DNA of 64,000 nt from Catenaria anguillulae PL171 (Eukaryota; Blastocladiomycota; Blastocladiomycetes; Blastocladiales; Catenariaceae). The notes under the pieces were generated by a model. That model was not told the DNA's origin. It saw only the letters and a list, made by a program, of their open reading frames with translations, and ran no database searches. The stretch spans positions 1-64,000 of the forward strand of contig MCFL01000043.1 of assembly GCA_002102555.1 (NCBI GenBank). The letters run 5' to 3'. Both the position numbers and the translations under genes were made by a program. Shown here piece by piece: positions 54,050-64,000 of the stretch. How positions within the stretch are numbered: position 1 is the first letter of the stretch; the number at the start of each line of letters is the position of its first letter.

Positions 54050-57000
54050 ATGAGTCATGGTCTAGCTCCCATGGCCCATCTGACTGACGAAACGGCCCTG
54101 ACTCGACCAGTCGCGGCGTCACTACTCCCCAATGTCGATCAACGACGACCAAGCGACTCGTCTCCCAGCAGCAGCGGCTGCTGGACTGACGAGTTGCTTT
54201 TCTGCGAGTGTCTCGCCACCCGCGCACTCATCTCTCAAGCCTCCACCTTCGTCCCTTGCTCGCACAGCGGTCGATCACAGCCCGGGTCCAGCACGAGCAG
54301 TGGCCGCCGCAGTAGGTCAGCCAGAGCACATTGCGTTTCCTCCACGCATCGCGTCCCTCATGTACCCAAGTCCACAGCCTTCGGCATGCGGTCTGGCAAC
54401 AACTGATACAGCCGCTCTTCACTCTCACCACGTTGGGCAAGTATCGGCCGCTGGTGTGGTTGCGCGTGGGGGCGTGTTGCGTGGCAGCGATGCAAACGTT
54501 CAAGTTGCACAGATTGCAGGACTCGGGCAAGCGCACGAGAACAAGTACAATGGCAATGGCGGCAGCGGTACTGGCGCCAAAGAGCATTCGGGATTGGAAT
54601 CATCCCTGCCAATGGTGCCAACGGGTGGCCCGGGGCAAACACAACCAGATTCGCCGCTCGCGCACACGCTGTCCACCAGTTTCCTTTCCCGGCCAGAGAG
54701 CGTTGACCTTGCTGACGATGATGATCATCAATGCCCCACCCGATCACCTGCACCTGCTGCACGAGTCCTTGTGCCGTCGTCACATGCATCCGTTCCAAGG
54801 GCTAGCATTGCAATTGGTAATGATGCATTTTGCACACCAAGACAACCATGCACAAGACTCGAGGCACTCTGACGACCTATCGCAAGTGTCTGAGGCTCCC
54901 AAAGTTTACGCGAACGTCACTGATCCATCCACCGTCCGCAACGCCAAAGTGCCAGTCCAACCTTGCGCCAAAGCACCCGTGGCTGCAGCCACCACGACGG
55001 CCAACGGGCCTCCAGCTGGCGCCTCCGACAATCGCCCGCTGTCTGCTTCTTCCGGTACCTTGTTTCACAGGGCCGCTTCGTTTCTCGGCAAGTTGACGGG
55101 CAACAGCAGCAGCAGCCACAGCGAGTCTATCGCAAGTGCCCGGCCGCAATCACGGCTCCGCCGACGGCCATCACTCCCAGCATCATCAAAGTCGGCAGCC
55201 GGGAGGCCGGTGATGATCGGCTCGCTGCCCACGGACGGCGCTGGCCCTGACAATTCACCGCGCACGCCCTCGTTGCCATTGGATTCTAGATCTAAATTGT
55301 CATCATCGCCCAGTGCATTGCCAGCGGCATCTTCTTCGCCTGCTCATGTAACATGATGCAATCACGTCGGCACACCCTCGTTTCAATCCAATTCCCTTGA
55401 CCATCTCGCATACCCACCCACAGTCCGCCTCGCACAATCACGCGACGAGTAACGTTGCTTCCTCTGGCAGCGCCACCTCTGCCAATTCACCGCACTTGTC
55501 CATCCACTCTGCTCCTCCTGCCGTTTTGACTGCGCACATGCCTGATCCCACCACACAAGTGATGGCAGCCTGCTTCCGCCGCCACCAACCTCACCACGGC
55601 CCTCCTCGATTCGATCCGTCACGTCAACTGCGAGCAAGCGTGCCCCATCAATCAAAGTACCCGCAAAGAAACGTTTTGGCTGGTCCCGGCGCTTTTTTCG
55701 CTTCAAAGATCGAGTATCCTCGCCATTGGTAACCCATCCCCGTCGCCGTCCACAGCAGCATTTGGCTTGCATCCAATTACCGATGAAGCCGACTCGGGCG
55801 ACGCTCCCTTCTTCACTTGCACAAAGCACGGTGCTGCCAGCAGCAAATCGCGCCTTGCCGAAAATGCGAGTCCAACGTGCTGCATTGCCTCACCGCGACT
55901 GGCCATGAACGCCATCGCCTCGGCCGCGGGGTCCTCCTCGGACCTGTCGTGTCGCCCACTCCTCGCGGCCGGCCCACCATTGCGTCCGTCAACTCCCTCG
56001 GCAGACGACACGTGTCCCCCGGATCCACCGACGCTGGCACCTGCCAACCTTGATTTCCCACCAACAAACCCAGACTCAGACACGCCCTCGATCCGCCGCT
56101 CGCGGACCGTCGCTTGCCTCACCCAACCCAACATCCATTTCGCGGTCCACCTCGCTTGCATCCACCTCCGTGTCACGCCGCCAGCCACGCCTCGAACGCG
56201 TCCACGCGGAAGACAGGCACGATCCCACTGCCCTCACCCACCGGTTCCAGCTCGTCTTGTCAGCAGCTGCGTCGGATATTCTCGTGCGTAATTACCGCAA
56301 GTCGCCCAGAGCTTTGGTCGTGGCCTTGTATTCTGCAACGCTCGTGCAGGATTTGGATGGGGTTGGGAAGGACACGGATAGCGGGAATGGGGTTGAAGTA
56401 GCCGAGGCGAGGACAGGAGAGGGTGAGACGACCGAGCTCCTGGATGGAATGCCACGCGGGGGACCGTCGTTTTTGTGCCAGTTTCAGGAATTGCTTTTGC
56501 ATTCGGCCGTCCCACATCAACTCTTGTTCCCGCCTGGCACTGTTGTGCCGACGACAGGTTTATCGTCGGCCACCCATTCGCCATTGCATCGACACACTGC
56601 CATTATTCACGCGGATTTTGGACTCGTGACCCCCCCGTTTCGCCCATGACTCCTCCGCCGCCACTCGGACCTGTCCAATCAACCCCGACACCACCTCTTC
56701 AGCACAACCTCGACAACCACATTCACCAAACCCTCCAAACCCATCGCTACATCTTCCACGGACACTTATACTCTCAAAGTGGCACACATGCTCCTTACGC
56801 ACCACCTTGCCTCGGCTTGCCTCTCCGTCATCCAATCCATTGACCGACCCACGCTCCTTCTGTCCTTGCCCGGCCACGCGACCGCGTCCCAAAGCTGGTC
56901 CTCCAATGCCCCTCTGCGCCTGCACCTGCACCCGCGCCACACCACCGGCGAGCAAGCACAGCGGCCTCGTTCCGTGCCATTGACCGCGCAACACTCGCCG

Positions 57001-58147
57001 TGCAATCCGCCATTGACCTTGCCGCGCGCGTGCTGCACGCCCGGTTCGTCGAATGTGCACGACTGCGGTGTCCTCCGCGTTCAAAGCGACGGGGTTTCCT
57101 GCTGCTTCATCCTCGGCCTTCCCATCCGTGTCCAATCCCCTGGCGTATCTGTACACATGCGTCCTGCGCGGCGTGCGCCTCATGGCGTACGTGTCGGCAG
57201 CCGACCGCGACCTCCGGTGGACATGGGCGGGCCGCGACGCGCGCGTGCGCGTGCCTGGTATGTGTGCGGCCATGCATGCTGGCGAATGGGAGGGATCCCA
57301 GACAGGAACGCCAGCGTCTTGTTTTCCGTGTTTCCTGGCCTGGTGCTTGTCACGGACAATGCGTTTGATCCCGTGGTTGTGCCCGTGCTTGTTCCGGGCG
57401 ACGTGCGCCGGGGTGTCGCCGGGGCCGAGACGATGTCGGGCAGCGCAAGTGACATGGATGATGACGATGACGACAATGTGCCGCTGTGGTCGCTGCCTGT
57501 GCGTCCGCCAAGCCCGTCGGGGTCGTCGACCGGGCAGCACGGCCACGGTGCATTCGTTGTCGGTTGCAAGCCGGTGCGGGTCGCGGGCACCGTCAGTTGG
57601 CACCGACATTGGCGACGACGACGACGAGGGCATGGTGCGTGGGCGTATCGTGGTGGATGAACAGGTGTTTGTGATACCCAACACCACGAACGCAGGCGAT
57701 GTTGTGGGCCGTGAGCTTCGGGCATCGCCCGTGGTAGGCGTGGAAACGGCAAGACGACGCGCACCGGGCTCGCGCGTGTTTCCGGGCGTAGATGGTTGGT
57801 TGCAGGACCGAGACGGCGTAGGTACGAGGCCAGCAACCATGCCAGTGTTCCCTGTGACTATGGACGCAGCGGTGGTGGAGGCACGGATTGGTTTGTCGAA
57901 CACCGTCACCAGCGCTTACTCATCGGTTGTCGTTTGGATCAGATACCACGGTGGTGATTGGGGAGGGTCGAGCGAGACCGAGACGAGTGATACCGAGCCA
58001 GATTTCGCTGACGCGGATGACATGGGCGGATGGATCGACATTGGTGCCGCGGAATCGTTTGAGTCGTCCATGTCTTGTCGATGGGAGTGTCACAGCCAGC
58101 TGGGATGGCTGCAACAGACGCGAATGGTTGGGTGGCATCGCCCATGA
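54050..58147 (+). CDS. long, largely disordered protein, unrecognised
   Basis: Plus-strand segments in successive frames form one long, probably single gene starting MSHGLAPMAHLTDETALTRP (54,050). The first 700 or so codons are Ser/Pro/Ala/His-rich and disordered (for example ASSGTLFHRAASFLGKLTGN). More ordered parts follow: RFQLVLSAAASDILVRNYRK, then ALVVALYSATLVQDLDG, FLCQFQELLLHSAVPHQLLF, AHMLLTHHLASACLSVIQSI, then LAYLYTCVLRGVRLMAYVSA and ASVLFSVFPGLVLVTDNAFD. An acidic run (SDMDDDDDDNVPLW) and VVVDEQVFVIPNTTNAGDVV come next. The end is Asp/Glu-rich. At least six frame changes are needed. It may also be two adjacent genes. No domain family is identified. Confidence 0.4.
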
Positions 58148-58738
58148 GGCCATCGACGGCGACGGCCATGTTGAGAGAGGCCTTGGCGTTGGAGTGGAGA
58201 GACATGTTACCTTGATTTTGTTGTCTTTTTGCGATTTGCGTGTATGTGTGTGCGTGTCTTTCTTTCTTGATGTCTCCATACCTTTGTTATCAGTTCAGTC
58301 TTCTGGATACAGTGTCGTTGCTTACGCCACCGACGATGACAGGATATGGAGGACCCATGAAGACCGCCACGTGAGCTACCTATGCAAGTCGGCTCCAGCA
58401 CTTGCGATTGTCAACCCTTTGCACGCCAGGTTCGTAAGACTCTTCTCCGACGTGAGCTCCGAGGAGGAGAAACATGGACAGGCCCACCACCGCTTGGCTG
58501 TCCACATCTATCTTGAGCCAGTGAGCTGCTCGCAGCCTGAGCTAGTGAGACAATGAAGGCTCCTCTGCCGGAAAGATCGGCGGACGCTGAAAAACAACAA
58601 CACTTTTGTCCATTTTCTGTCCATTCCGCCACCTGATGTCCTCGCGCTTCTTCTTGCCCACAAAATGAGCTGTCCTGTGCCGGGTTCCAACCTCTGCCTG
58701 CTCTCTGGTCATAACCCTCTTCATTGCATTTGAAAACC
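58148..58738. other. intergenic, no gene seen
   Basis: Between two plus-strand genes. It contains a TGTATGTGTGTGCGTGTC stretch near 58,240 and short frames only. Confidence 0.35.
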
Positions 58739-60563
58739 ATGCCTTCGTCTCAGCTACCTCCCGCTCGTGAGAAACCATCGCCTCGTTCTCCTGGCGCCGG
58801 CTCTTGGCGGCGGCGCCATGACGGACCTGCCAACACCAGTGCTAGCGACCCCGCTTCCTCGGGCAATCACGCTTCCGAATCTCCAAGACATCCCACCGAC
58901 TGGCAGACGGCGGCGTCCCAAGAATCTCGCAAGCCGCTTTGGGTCTCTCCCGCGATTCCCGACTGGCTCATGGGCCGTCTCATTGGCCCCAAAGGCACCC
59001 ACGTTCTTGGTCTGCAAAGAGCCTTTCATCCGATGTGCGTGCGTTTGGTCCCAATCAAGGACGACGCACACGGCCGCAGAGCTCTCATCATGTTTCCGTC
59101 CAACAAGCGGCGGCAGCCCAACCCGGCCACGGTCGAAAAGCTGGTAGCACAGTTTAAGTGCCTGTTGACAGAGGTGCTCAACGTGCCGAGGTGCCCCATG
59201 CCGCGCAACTTGACGTACTCGGTGGTTGAAACGGATATGGACACTTTGCTCGAGTGGAGGTGTTGCCGGAACCATGGCCGCGTTGACGTCCGAATTGGAT
59301 TATAGTCCGCCTTTCTTCTACGTTGCCAAGGTGTCCTCACCATCCCAGCCGTTGGTGCACAAGTATCTGCCACCTGTTGTGTTGCCTGCAGATTCAAATG
59401 GTTCGAGCATTGATTTACACTTGCACAACGTTGTCGAAAGAGTCCAAACTCATCCTCTCACACTTTTCCTCAAACAGGCGAAATCAATGCATTCCCCAAA
59501 CCGCGCATCATCCAATCCGCTCCGCCATCATTCCTAATATGCCGGCCTCGCCACCCGGATTATTGACACGTACCGAGCAGTTCCAATGCGTACAATGCTC
59601 TTGAAGAGCCCGCCTCGCACAAACGCTTCCGGCTCATTGCCCGTTTTGCATGCAACACCTACGCTGCTCAATACGCCAGCCCATGTACGAAGTCGGATCC
59701 GTCATGACGGTGGGCGACCTGCTCGCAGCACACGAAAAGCTGGATGTTCGGTCCATGTTCACTCAAGCGTATCCGCTCGCAAAGTTGCCGGCCGTCATGC
59801 GCGCCCTCGAAAGTGCCGGATTCCGCAAAGTCGCCGAGGTCGAAAAAGTAGCCGTTGCATTCCACCTTTCGCACGAGTACATCGCTGACCACTTTGCTCA
59901 AGTCGGCATTCGCACGATTACCGGATACAGCCCGACACATGAGTTCAAGGTGACATTCATCTGGTCCGAGGCCGTCAGCCGATTCGTTGCCAGTGAGCAA
60001 GGAGTGCGTCACTGGTTCGCCATACCTGGATCACGCGGCCGTCAGCCGGCTCTCAACAAGTGCCCATCATGCCACGCGTGCGGTTTGGGTACGCACACAC
60101 AAACTACCAGTGCGAGGCGTGGCAGCTTGCGACTGGCCTTGTCGGAGCCATCAGCGAGTACGTCAACGCTAATCTCGCAGGGATTTGCGGATCGACCCCG
60201 GGCTTGACGCTTGCAAAGCTGCCTGACGACTTGCGCTATGCTCTGCTCGCCTTTCGCCTGCGGCACAAGGTGGTCGCACGTCTCACGGCGCCAATCAATA
60301 CGGATCTCCCTGTGGCGGTCAAGCGCACGGCCATGTTCTTTCGCGTCCAGGATAAGCGGCCCGAGTCATGGGACATGCCGGTGGCTCAGACTAGGTTTAT
60401 GGCGTTTGGGATGACGGATCCCGAGTTCGGCAGGTGGGAACAGGTGTTGGGTGGGAACGATGAGGCAGTCAAAGTGTGGTTGGAGATGCGCGCAAAGCGG
60501 TTCTGTCGCATGGCATGGTGGGTCAATCAAGTGTTGGGGAGTGCGTTAGATGTCGCGGAGTAG
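58739..60563 (+). CDS. KH-domain protein with unrecognised C-terminal part
   Basis: It starts at MPSSQLPPAREKPSP with a basic, Ser/Pro-rich N-terminus of about 65 residues. A type I KH-like motif follows: PAIPDWLMGRLIGPKGTHVL, with GPKG as the GxxG loop, then MCVRLVPIKDDAHGRRALIM. This suggests single-stranded nucleic-acid binding. The rest changes frame or splices several times but stays on the plus strand: SELDYSPPFFYVAKVSSPSQ, KYLPPVVLPADSNGSSIDLH, KRFRLIARFACNTYAAQYAS, MTVGDLLAAHEKLDVRSMFT, LESAGFRKVAEVEKVAVAFH, EFKVTFIWSEAVSRFVASEQ, LPDDLRYALLAFRLRHKVVA and a final helix MRAKRFCRMAWWVNQVLGSA. The C-terminal 400 or so residues look like a folded alpha/beta domain I cannot assign. The stop is 85 bp from the convergent neighbour. 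Confidence 0.55.
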
Positions 60564-60647
60564 ACATTTCGGTGGTCAGAAATGCGGTCATGGACGATTG
60601 TGCAAATGTTGACGTCGTGCCTGTGTATGGTTTAAGGTTATCTCACA

Positions 60648-61447
60648 TCACAACATCGTCTCACTCACAACAGCCAGTGACAGTAGGACAATCCCAAACG
60701 CTGTCCGGCCTGCACCGTAGTGAGTTGCACTGCTGCCGGCTGGCCCGACATTGTCCTTCTTTGCCCCGTCCATCTCCCGGCAAATTGTCCTTTTTTCCAC
60801 AACTGCCTTATCATCAAACGGCACTGGAATTCCAACCCCGGCCTCGCCCTTTGCATTGAGCTGCTCGTCCAATTCACGTGCAACTACCATCAACTTTGTC
60901 GTGCACTCGGAACACACCACGTCCTTTGGCAGCGCGGCAAGCGGATACGGTTGCAACGTGCCATGATCGATGGGACGGGTCACGTTGAGCTTGACAGCGG
61001 CTTGCGACAAGCTCGACGAGCACAGTGTGCCTTGAGCGTCTTGCGTGCACATGATCATGTGGGCAGCGCGATGCATGTGTGGCCGTTGCCATTCGGCGGG
61101 CACACTTGCGCCCGCCCCGCCGCATTGCTGTTCAAGAAACTTGGTGCCGAGTGTCGTGTACTGATCCCACATGGCGGTGCATTGCGGTGAGCAGATATTG
61201 GTTTTGATGAATGCGAGTGATTCGGCTTGGGTGCGTGGAACGGCCAGGTCGGCTTGGGTCAGGCCGAGACACCGTTGCAAATTGAGTCTGGGAGGCAACG
61301 GATTGAGGGTGTGAGTGTGCGAACTTGACGATAAACCCAGCGATGGACGTACTTTTCGGCACATTGAGAAGGCGTCAGGATGCGCGATTGCGCATTGGCC
61401 GAGACGGCAATGAGGGCAAGCAGAAGGACTGTAACAAAGTGCAGCAT
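60648..61447 (-). CDS. secreted, Cys-containing protein with GPI-anchor-type C-terminus
   Basis: A cleavable signal peptide, MLHFVTVLLLALIAVSANAQ, starts at 61,447. One intron (61,288-61,352, 65 nt) joins TPSQCAEK to LNLQRCLGLTQADLAVPRTQ. The resulting frame is exactly 244 residues with no breaks. The ectodomain has about nine Cys, with contexts such as TNICSPQCTAMW and DVVCSECTTKL, suggesting disulfides. The C-terminus has a small-residue region (GPAGSSATHYGAG) followed by a hydrophobic end, TAFGIVLLSLAVVSETML, as expected for GPI attachment. It resembles fungal surface proteins of unknown function with regularly spaced Cys. No catalytic motif is seen. Confidence 0.75.
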
Positions 61448-62285
61448 GATGAAGCATGTAATGCATGAGATGACGGAGTATGCGGACGAACTGAATGGAT
61501 GTACGGCCTCGTCTGTGGTCGGGCCGGGGTTGGACAAGAAGTTTATGCATGTCGGTAGCGTGCTCACCTCGATGTCCTTCAGCAAGCCAGGCACATGGCC
61601 TACTGCTCGGCAAGGGCCGCCTGATGACGGGAATCTGGTCCTAGCTGAACCGTGTCTCAACGTCAGCGACCTGGTGTCTGCTGCTGGATCAGAGAGGGCT
61701 GGTGCTGAACACGACTCGATGGGCCAAGGCAGACCACCTGCCTTTGGAGTCCGGATTTTCATTTCCAGCCGCAACACCATGCGCATGCCAGACGTTGTGC
61801 ATGTGGATGGGCAGACAGGATGAGTGTCGGAGACCAAGGAAGTTGTGTCTCACTCGTGATCGCTGTTGACACGACAACAAAAACAAGTGGTTGCTCATGC
61901 GAAATCTTGGACGAGCAGCACGATGTACCAACAACTTGAAGCACGTGTGTAACCCAAAGCAATGTCACCATTGATGCGATCGAAATGTCATATATGTGCT
62001 GTCCTACCGCGAGACGCAGATGTCTCAAAGTCATTTCCCTTCGTGAGCCTCTGCGCCAACTGAACCGCCTGGGTTGATCCTACATACAGACATGGTGACA
62101 TGATGATCAATGTCAAGCTATGTGAGACATTTCCCGAATTAAATGTGGCTATGAGTCACTTGCAATGTGACAGGTGACATGACCGATGGCCTCCGCTCTG
62201 TTTGCTCGCCGACTCCCCTGTCATCGAAGGATATCGACACGTCCTCGTCAGCAACATCTCTAATCTCGGCTTGGTATTGGCACCC
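61448..62285. promoter_or_regulatory. divergent intergenic region (GPI protein / MSH4)
   Basis: About 840 bp between divergent starts. Short frames only; the minus frame at 61,759-62,034 has a hydrophobic stretch but no gene context. Confidence 0.35.
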
Positions 62286-64000
62286 ATGGCGGACAACACA
62301 AAGTCGAGGTCACCGTCTTCGCTGGCTCGCCGCCGCCCCGGGACCTTCGGCAGCAGCGGCAGCGGCTGTAGCAGCAGCCAAGCGCCAAGCGTCTTTTCTC
62401 ATGTAACAGCTTCTGTCGTATCGGTACTGCCCTCACCTAGCTGGGCCATGCCACCCGTCTCGTTTGAATCCTTGTCTCAGCAACAGCTAGAGTCGTTTGC
62501 CGACAACGAGGAAGACGATGACGGCGGCACCAACACCAGCGAGCAAGATCATGTCCTTGCGACATACTTTGATCAAGCATCCACTGTGGCCGCGGGTGCA
62601 TCGCCCTATCATCATTCCCGCTCCCGCTCGCAAACTCCGGCGCACCATAGTCATGCCGATGCTCCACTTGTTCCTTCCCAGCTTTCCATGCCGGCGATGC
62701 CTCCGCCCAGAATCCTCCCATCTCGTAACGGTCGGCGCGCTTCCCTCCCGCCCCAGCCCGCTGTATCCTCGGCTGTCCCGTCTCTTCCTCGCTCGCGTCC
62801 GTCTACTTCTGCCCGATCCACCATTTCGTCTGCCTCGCTCGGCATCCTCGCACCCACGCTTGCCGGCTCGCTCTTTCAGACGCCCAAACAACCCACCTCG
62901 TCCTCAACCTCGCGCAAACGGACCGCAGACCGTGCCGGCCTATGTTCCAGTCCAGCCCCTCCTTCACGTTCAGGCACTAGCAGCCATGGCCTTGGCCGCC
63001 CTCGGACACTGCTCGCTTCCCAGTTTGATCCAAACCACGCCGACGAGCACAGCGGGTCCATGTCGACACCGCGGCCGCCAACAACACGGGGATCCAATCG
63101 GCCGGCCACGCGAGCCCGATCCGTCGTCACAACGACTGCAGCTGGTGGCGAAGACGGCGGGGTCAGTCAGCCCGAACATCGATTTTTGGTGGCGTTGTTT
63201 TCGCCAAAGGGCGTCACGGGCGTATCCGGAGGTGGCGAGTCGCATGGCGGCGGAGGCGGCGGGAACAATATCAGCGGCCAGTCGGGTGAAATCGGCGTTT
63301 GTGTGTTCGATTTGGTCACGACGACCTGCCTTGTGTCCCAGTTTATTGATTCAAAGTCACTGGTCAGGACGCTCAACAAGTTGAATGTGTATCCTCCATC
63401 CCATGTACTCTTCATCTTCCTCTCGTTTTCACACTTGTCCTCTATCGCGCTGACTTGCCCCTTTATTGTTGTCCATAGCTCATTGTCCCATCGACATTTT
63501 ACAAGCCCGAAAAATCCGAGATTGCTCTTCTCCTCGAGAGCAACTTGGACGGCGCCGTTGATATCATCCCCATTTCGCGCAAGCACTTTTCGACCATCAA
63601 CGGACTCGAATTCATTCGCCGGTATGCACTCGAGGATCAAGTGCAGCACCTTGAAACCAGCCTTGGGCCCAGGGCACTCGGCTTGGCTGCTGTAGCCGCA
63701 ATGCTCAAGTTCGTCTGCAAGTCTTATTCTTACAACGTGCCTTCACGCCATGTTCACTCTCCTCTCAACGTTCCTTACGTCCATGTAGATTCATCGAAAC
63801 CGACCGCCACATCACTTTCACTCGCTCGGGCGTTTACTTTCTCCATGAATCGGTCAGCGGCACCATGTTTATCGACACCATCACGGCGCGCAACCTCGAG
63901 CTTGTCCGCAACCAAACAGGCCTTCATTCGCAAACGCTCCTCGGCGTGCTCAACAAGTGCCAAACGGTCATGGGTGCACGCTTGCTGAGGTCCACCATTT
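62286..64000 (+). CDS. MSH4: meiotic MutS homologue MSH4 (partial, runs off the window)
   Basis: MSH4-MSH5 stabilises meiotic recombination intermediates. The start at 62,286 (MADNTKSRSPSS) has a favourable ACCCATGG context. A disordered, Ser/Pro-rich N-terminus of about 290 residues precedes the conserved part: EIGVCVFDLVTTTCLVSQFI, then after an intron (63,387-63,478) LIVPSTFYKPEKSEIALLLE, then FSTINGLEFIRRYALEDQVQ and ALGLAAVAAMLK. A second intron (about 63,711-63,789) with a GTTCGT donor joins to FIETDRHITFTRSGVYFLHE, then MFIDTITARNLELVRNQTG and TLLGVLNKCQTVMGARLLRS at the window edge. The order and motifs match the MutS connector and lever start of MSH4. The ATPase domain would lie beyond 64,000. 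Confidence 0.88.

Noticed and set aside
56560-57909. 449-codon minus-strand frame, very Arg/Thr/Gly-rich
   Set aside because: It is opposite the plus-strand gene, has no start context or domain and shows the composition expected of an antisense shadow in GC-rich DNA.
62497-63384. 295-codon plus-strand frame overlapping MSH4
   Set aside because: Alternative frame of the Ser/Pro-rich MSH4 N-terminus; Arg/Pro/His-rich with no conserved motif.

Overview
The window is nuclear DNA from a eukaryote, most likely a fungus. Genes have short GT-AG introns (about 50-110 nt, with a TACTAAC-type branch point near 17,786), are closely packed on both strands, and have fungal-type products. The set includes TRDMT1/DNMT2, MSH4, a stomatin-like protein, a PP4R1-type HEAT scaffold and an FHIP-like protein, several of which are missing from many yeasts. 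Together with the moderately GC-rich base composition this suggests an early-diverging, perhaps zoosporic lineage (Blastocladiomycota or Chytridiomycota). That placement is inference; no rRNA or other decisive marker is present.

Layout. 0.4-3.6 kb: a coiled-coil gene (-) and an unrecognised gene (+) share a divergent promoter. 4.2-5.5 kb: a multi-pass membrane protein (-). 5.5-7.4 kb: non-coding, with a dense GTCAAA hexamer cluster. 7.4-16.8 kb, all (-): a protein with three GAWLFD repeats, a class V PLP enzyme, a PFK-2/FBPase-2 with an altered bisphosphatase site, and PUS7 with an RGG tail. 17.1-18.9 kb (+): TRDMT1, divergent from PUS7. 18.9-22.5 kb: ZIM17 (-) and an FHIP-like gene (+). 23-28.3 kb, all (-): the ADP/ATP carrier and two tandem secreted Asn/Gly-rich paralogues. 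30-46.7 kb: STOML2 (+), an unknown gene (-), kinesin-14 (-), PPP4R1-like (+), a small unknown gene (+) and a protein kinase (-). 47.2-50.3 kb: RPL37 (-) and an inverted, truncated second copy (+). 50.5-52.4 kb: a second multi-pass membrane protein (-) and a small CHCHD7/COX23-like gene (-). 54-60.6 kb, all (+): a long disordered protein and a KH-domain protein. 60.6-61.4 kb: a GPI-anchor-type secreted protein (-). From 62.3 kb: the start of MSH4 (+), which runs off the window.

Most genes are housekeeping: mitochondrial import, carriers and membrane quality control; tRNA modification; phosphatase regulation; microtubule transport. There is no single obvious operon-like system. The more unusual items are the GAWLFD-repeat protein, the tandem secreted paralogues, the likely bisphosphatase-dead PFK-2, the inverted RPL37 duplication, the KH protein with an unrecognised C-terminal part, and the GTCAAA cluster.

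Many otherwise well-conserved genes are interrupted by single-base frame breaks. Several, including one in the ADP/ATP carrier, fit loss of one base from a short homopolymer. These look more like residual assembly errors than pseudogenes, so broken genes are annotated as CDS spanning their whole extent. Coordinates of multi-exon or broken genes are approximate unless stated.
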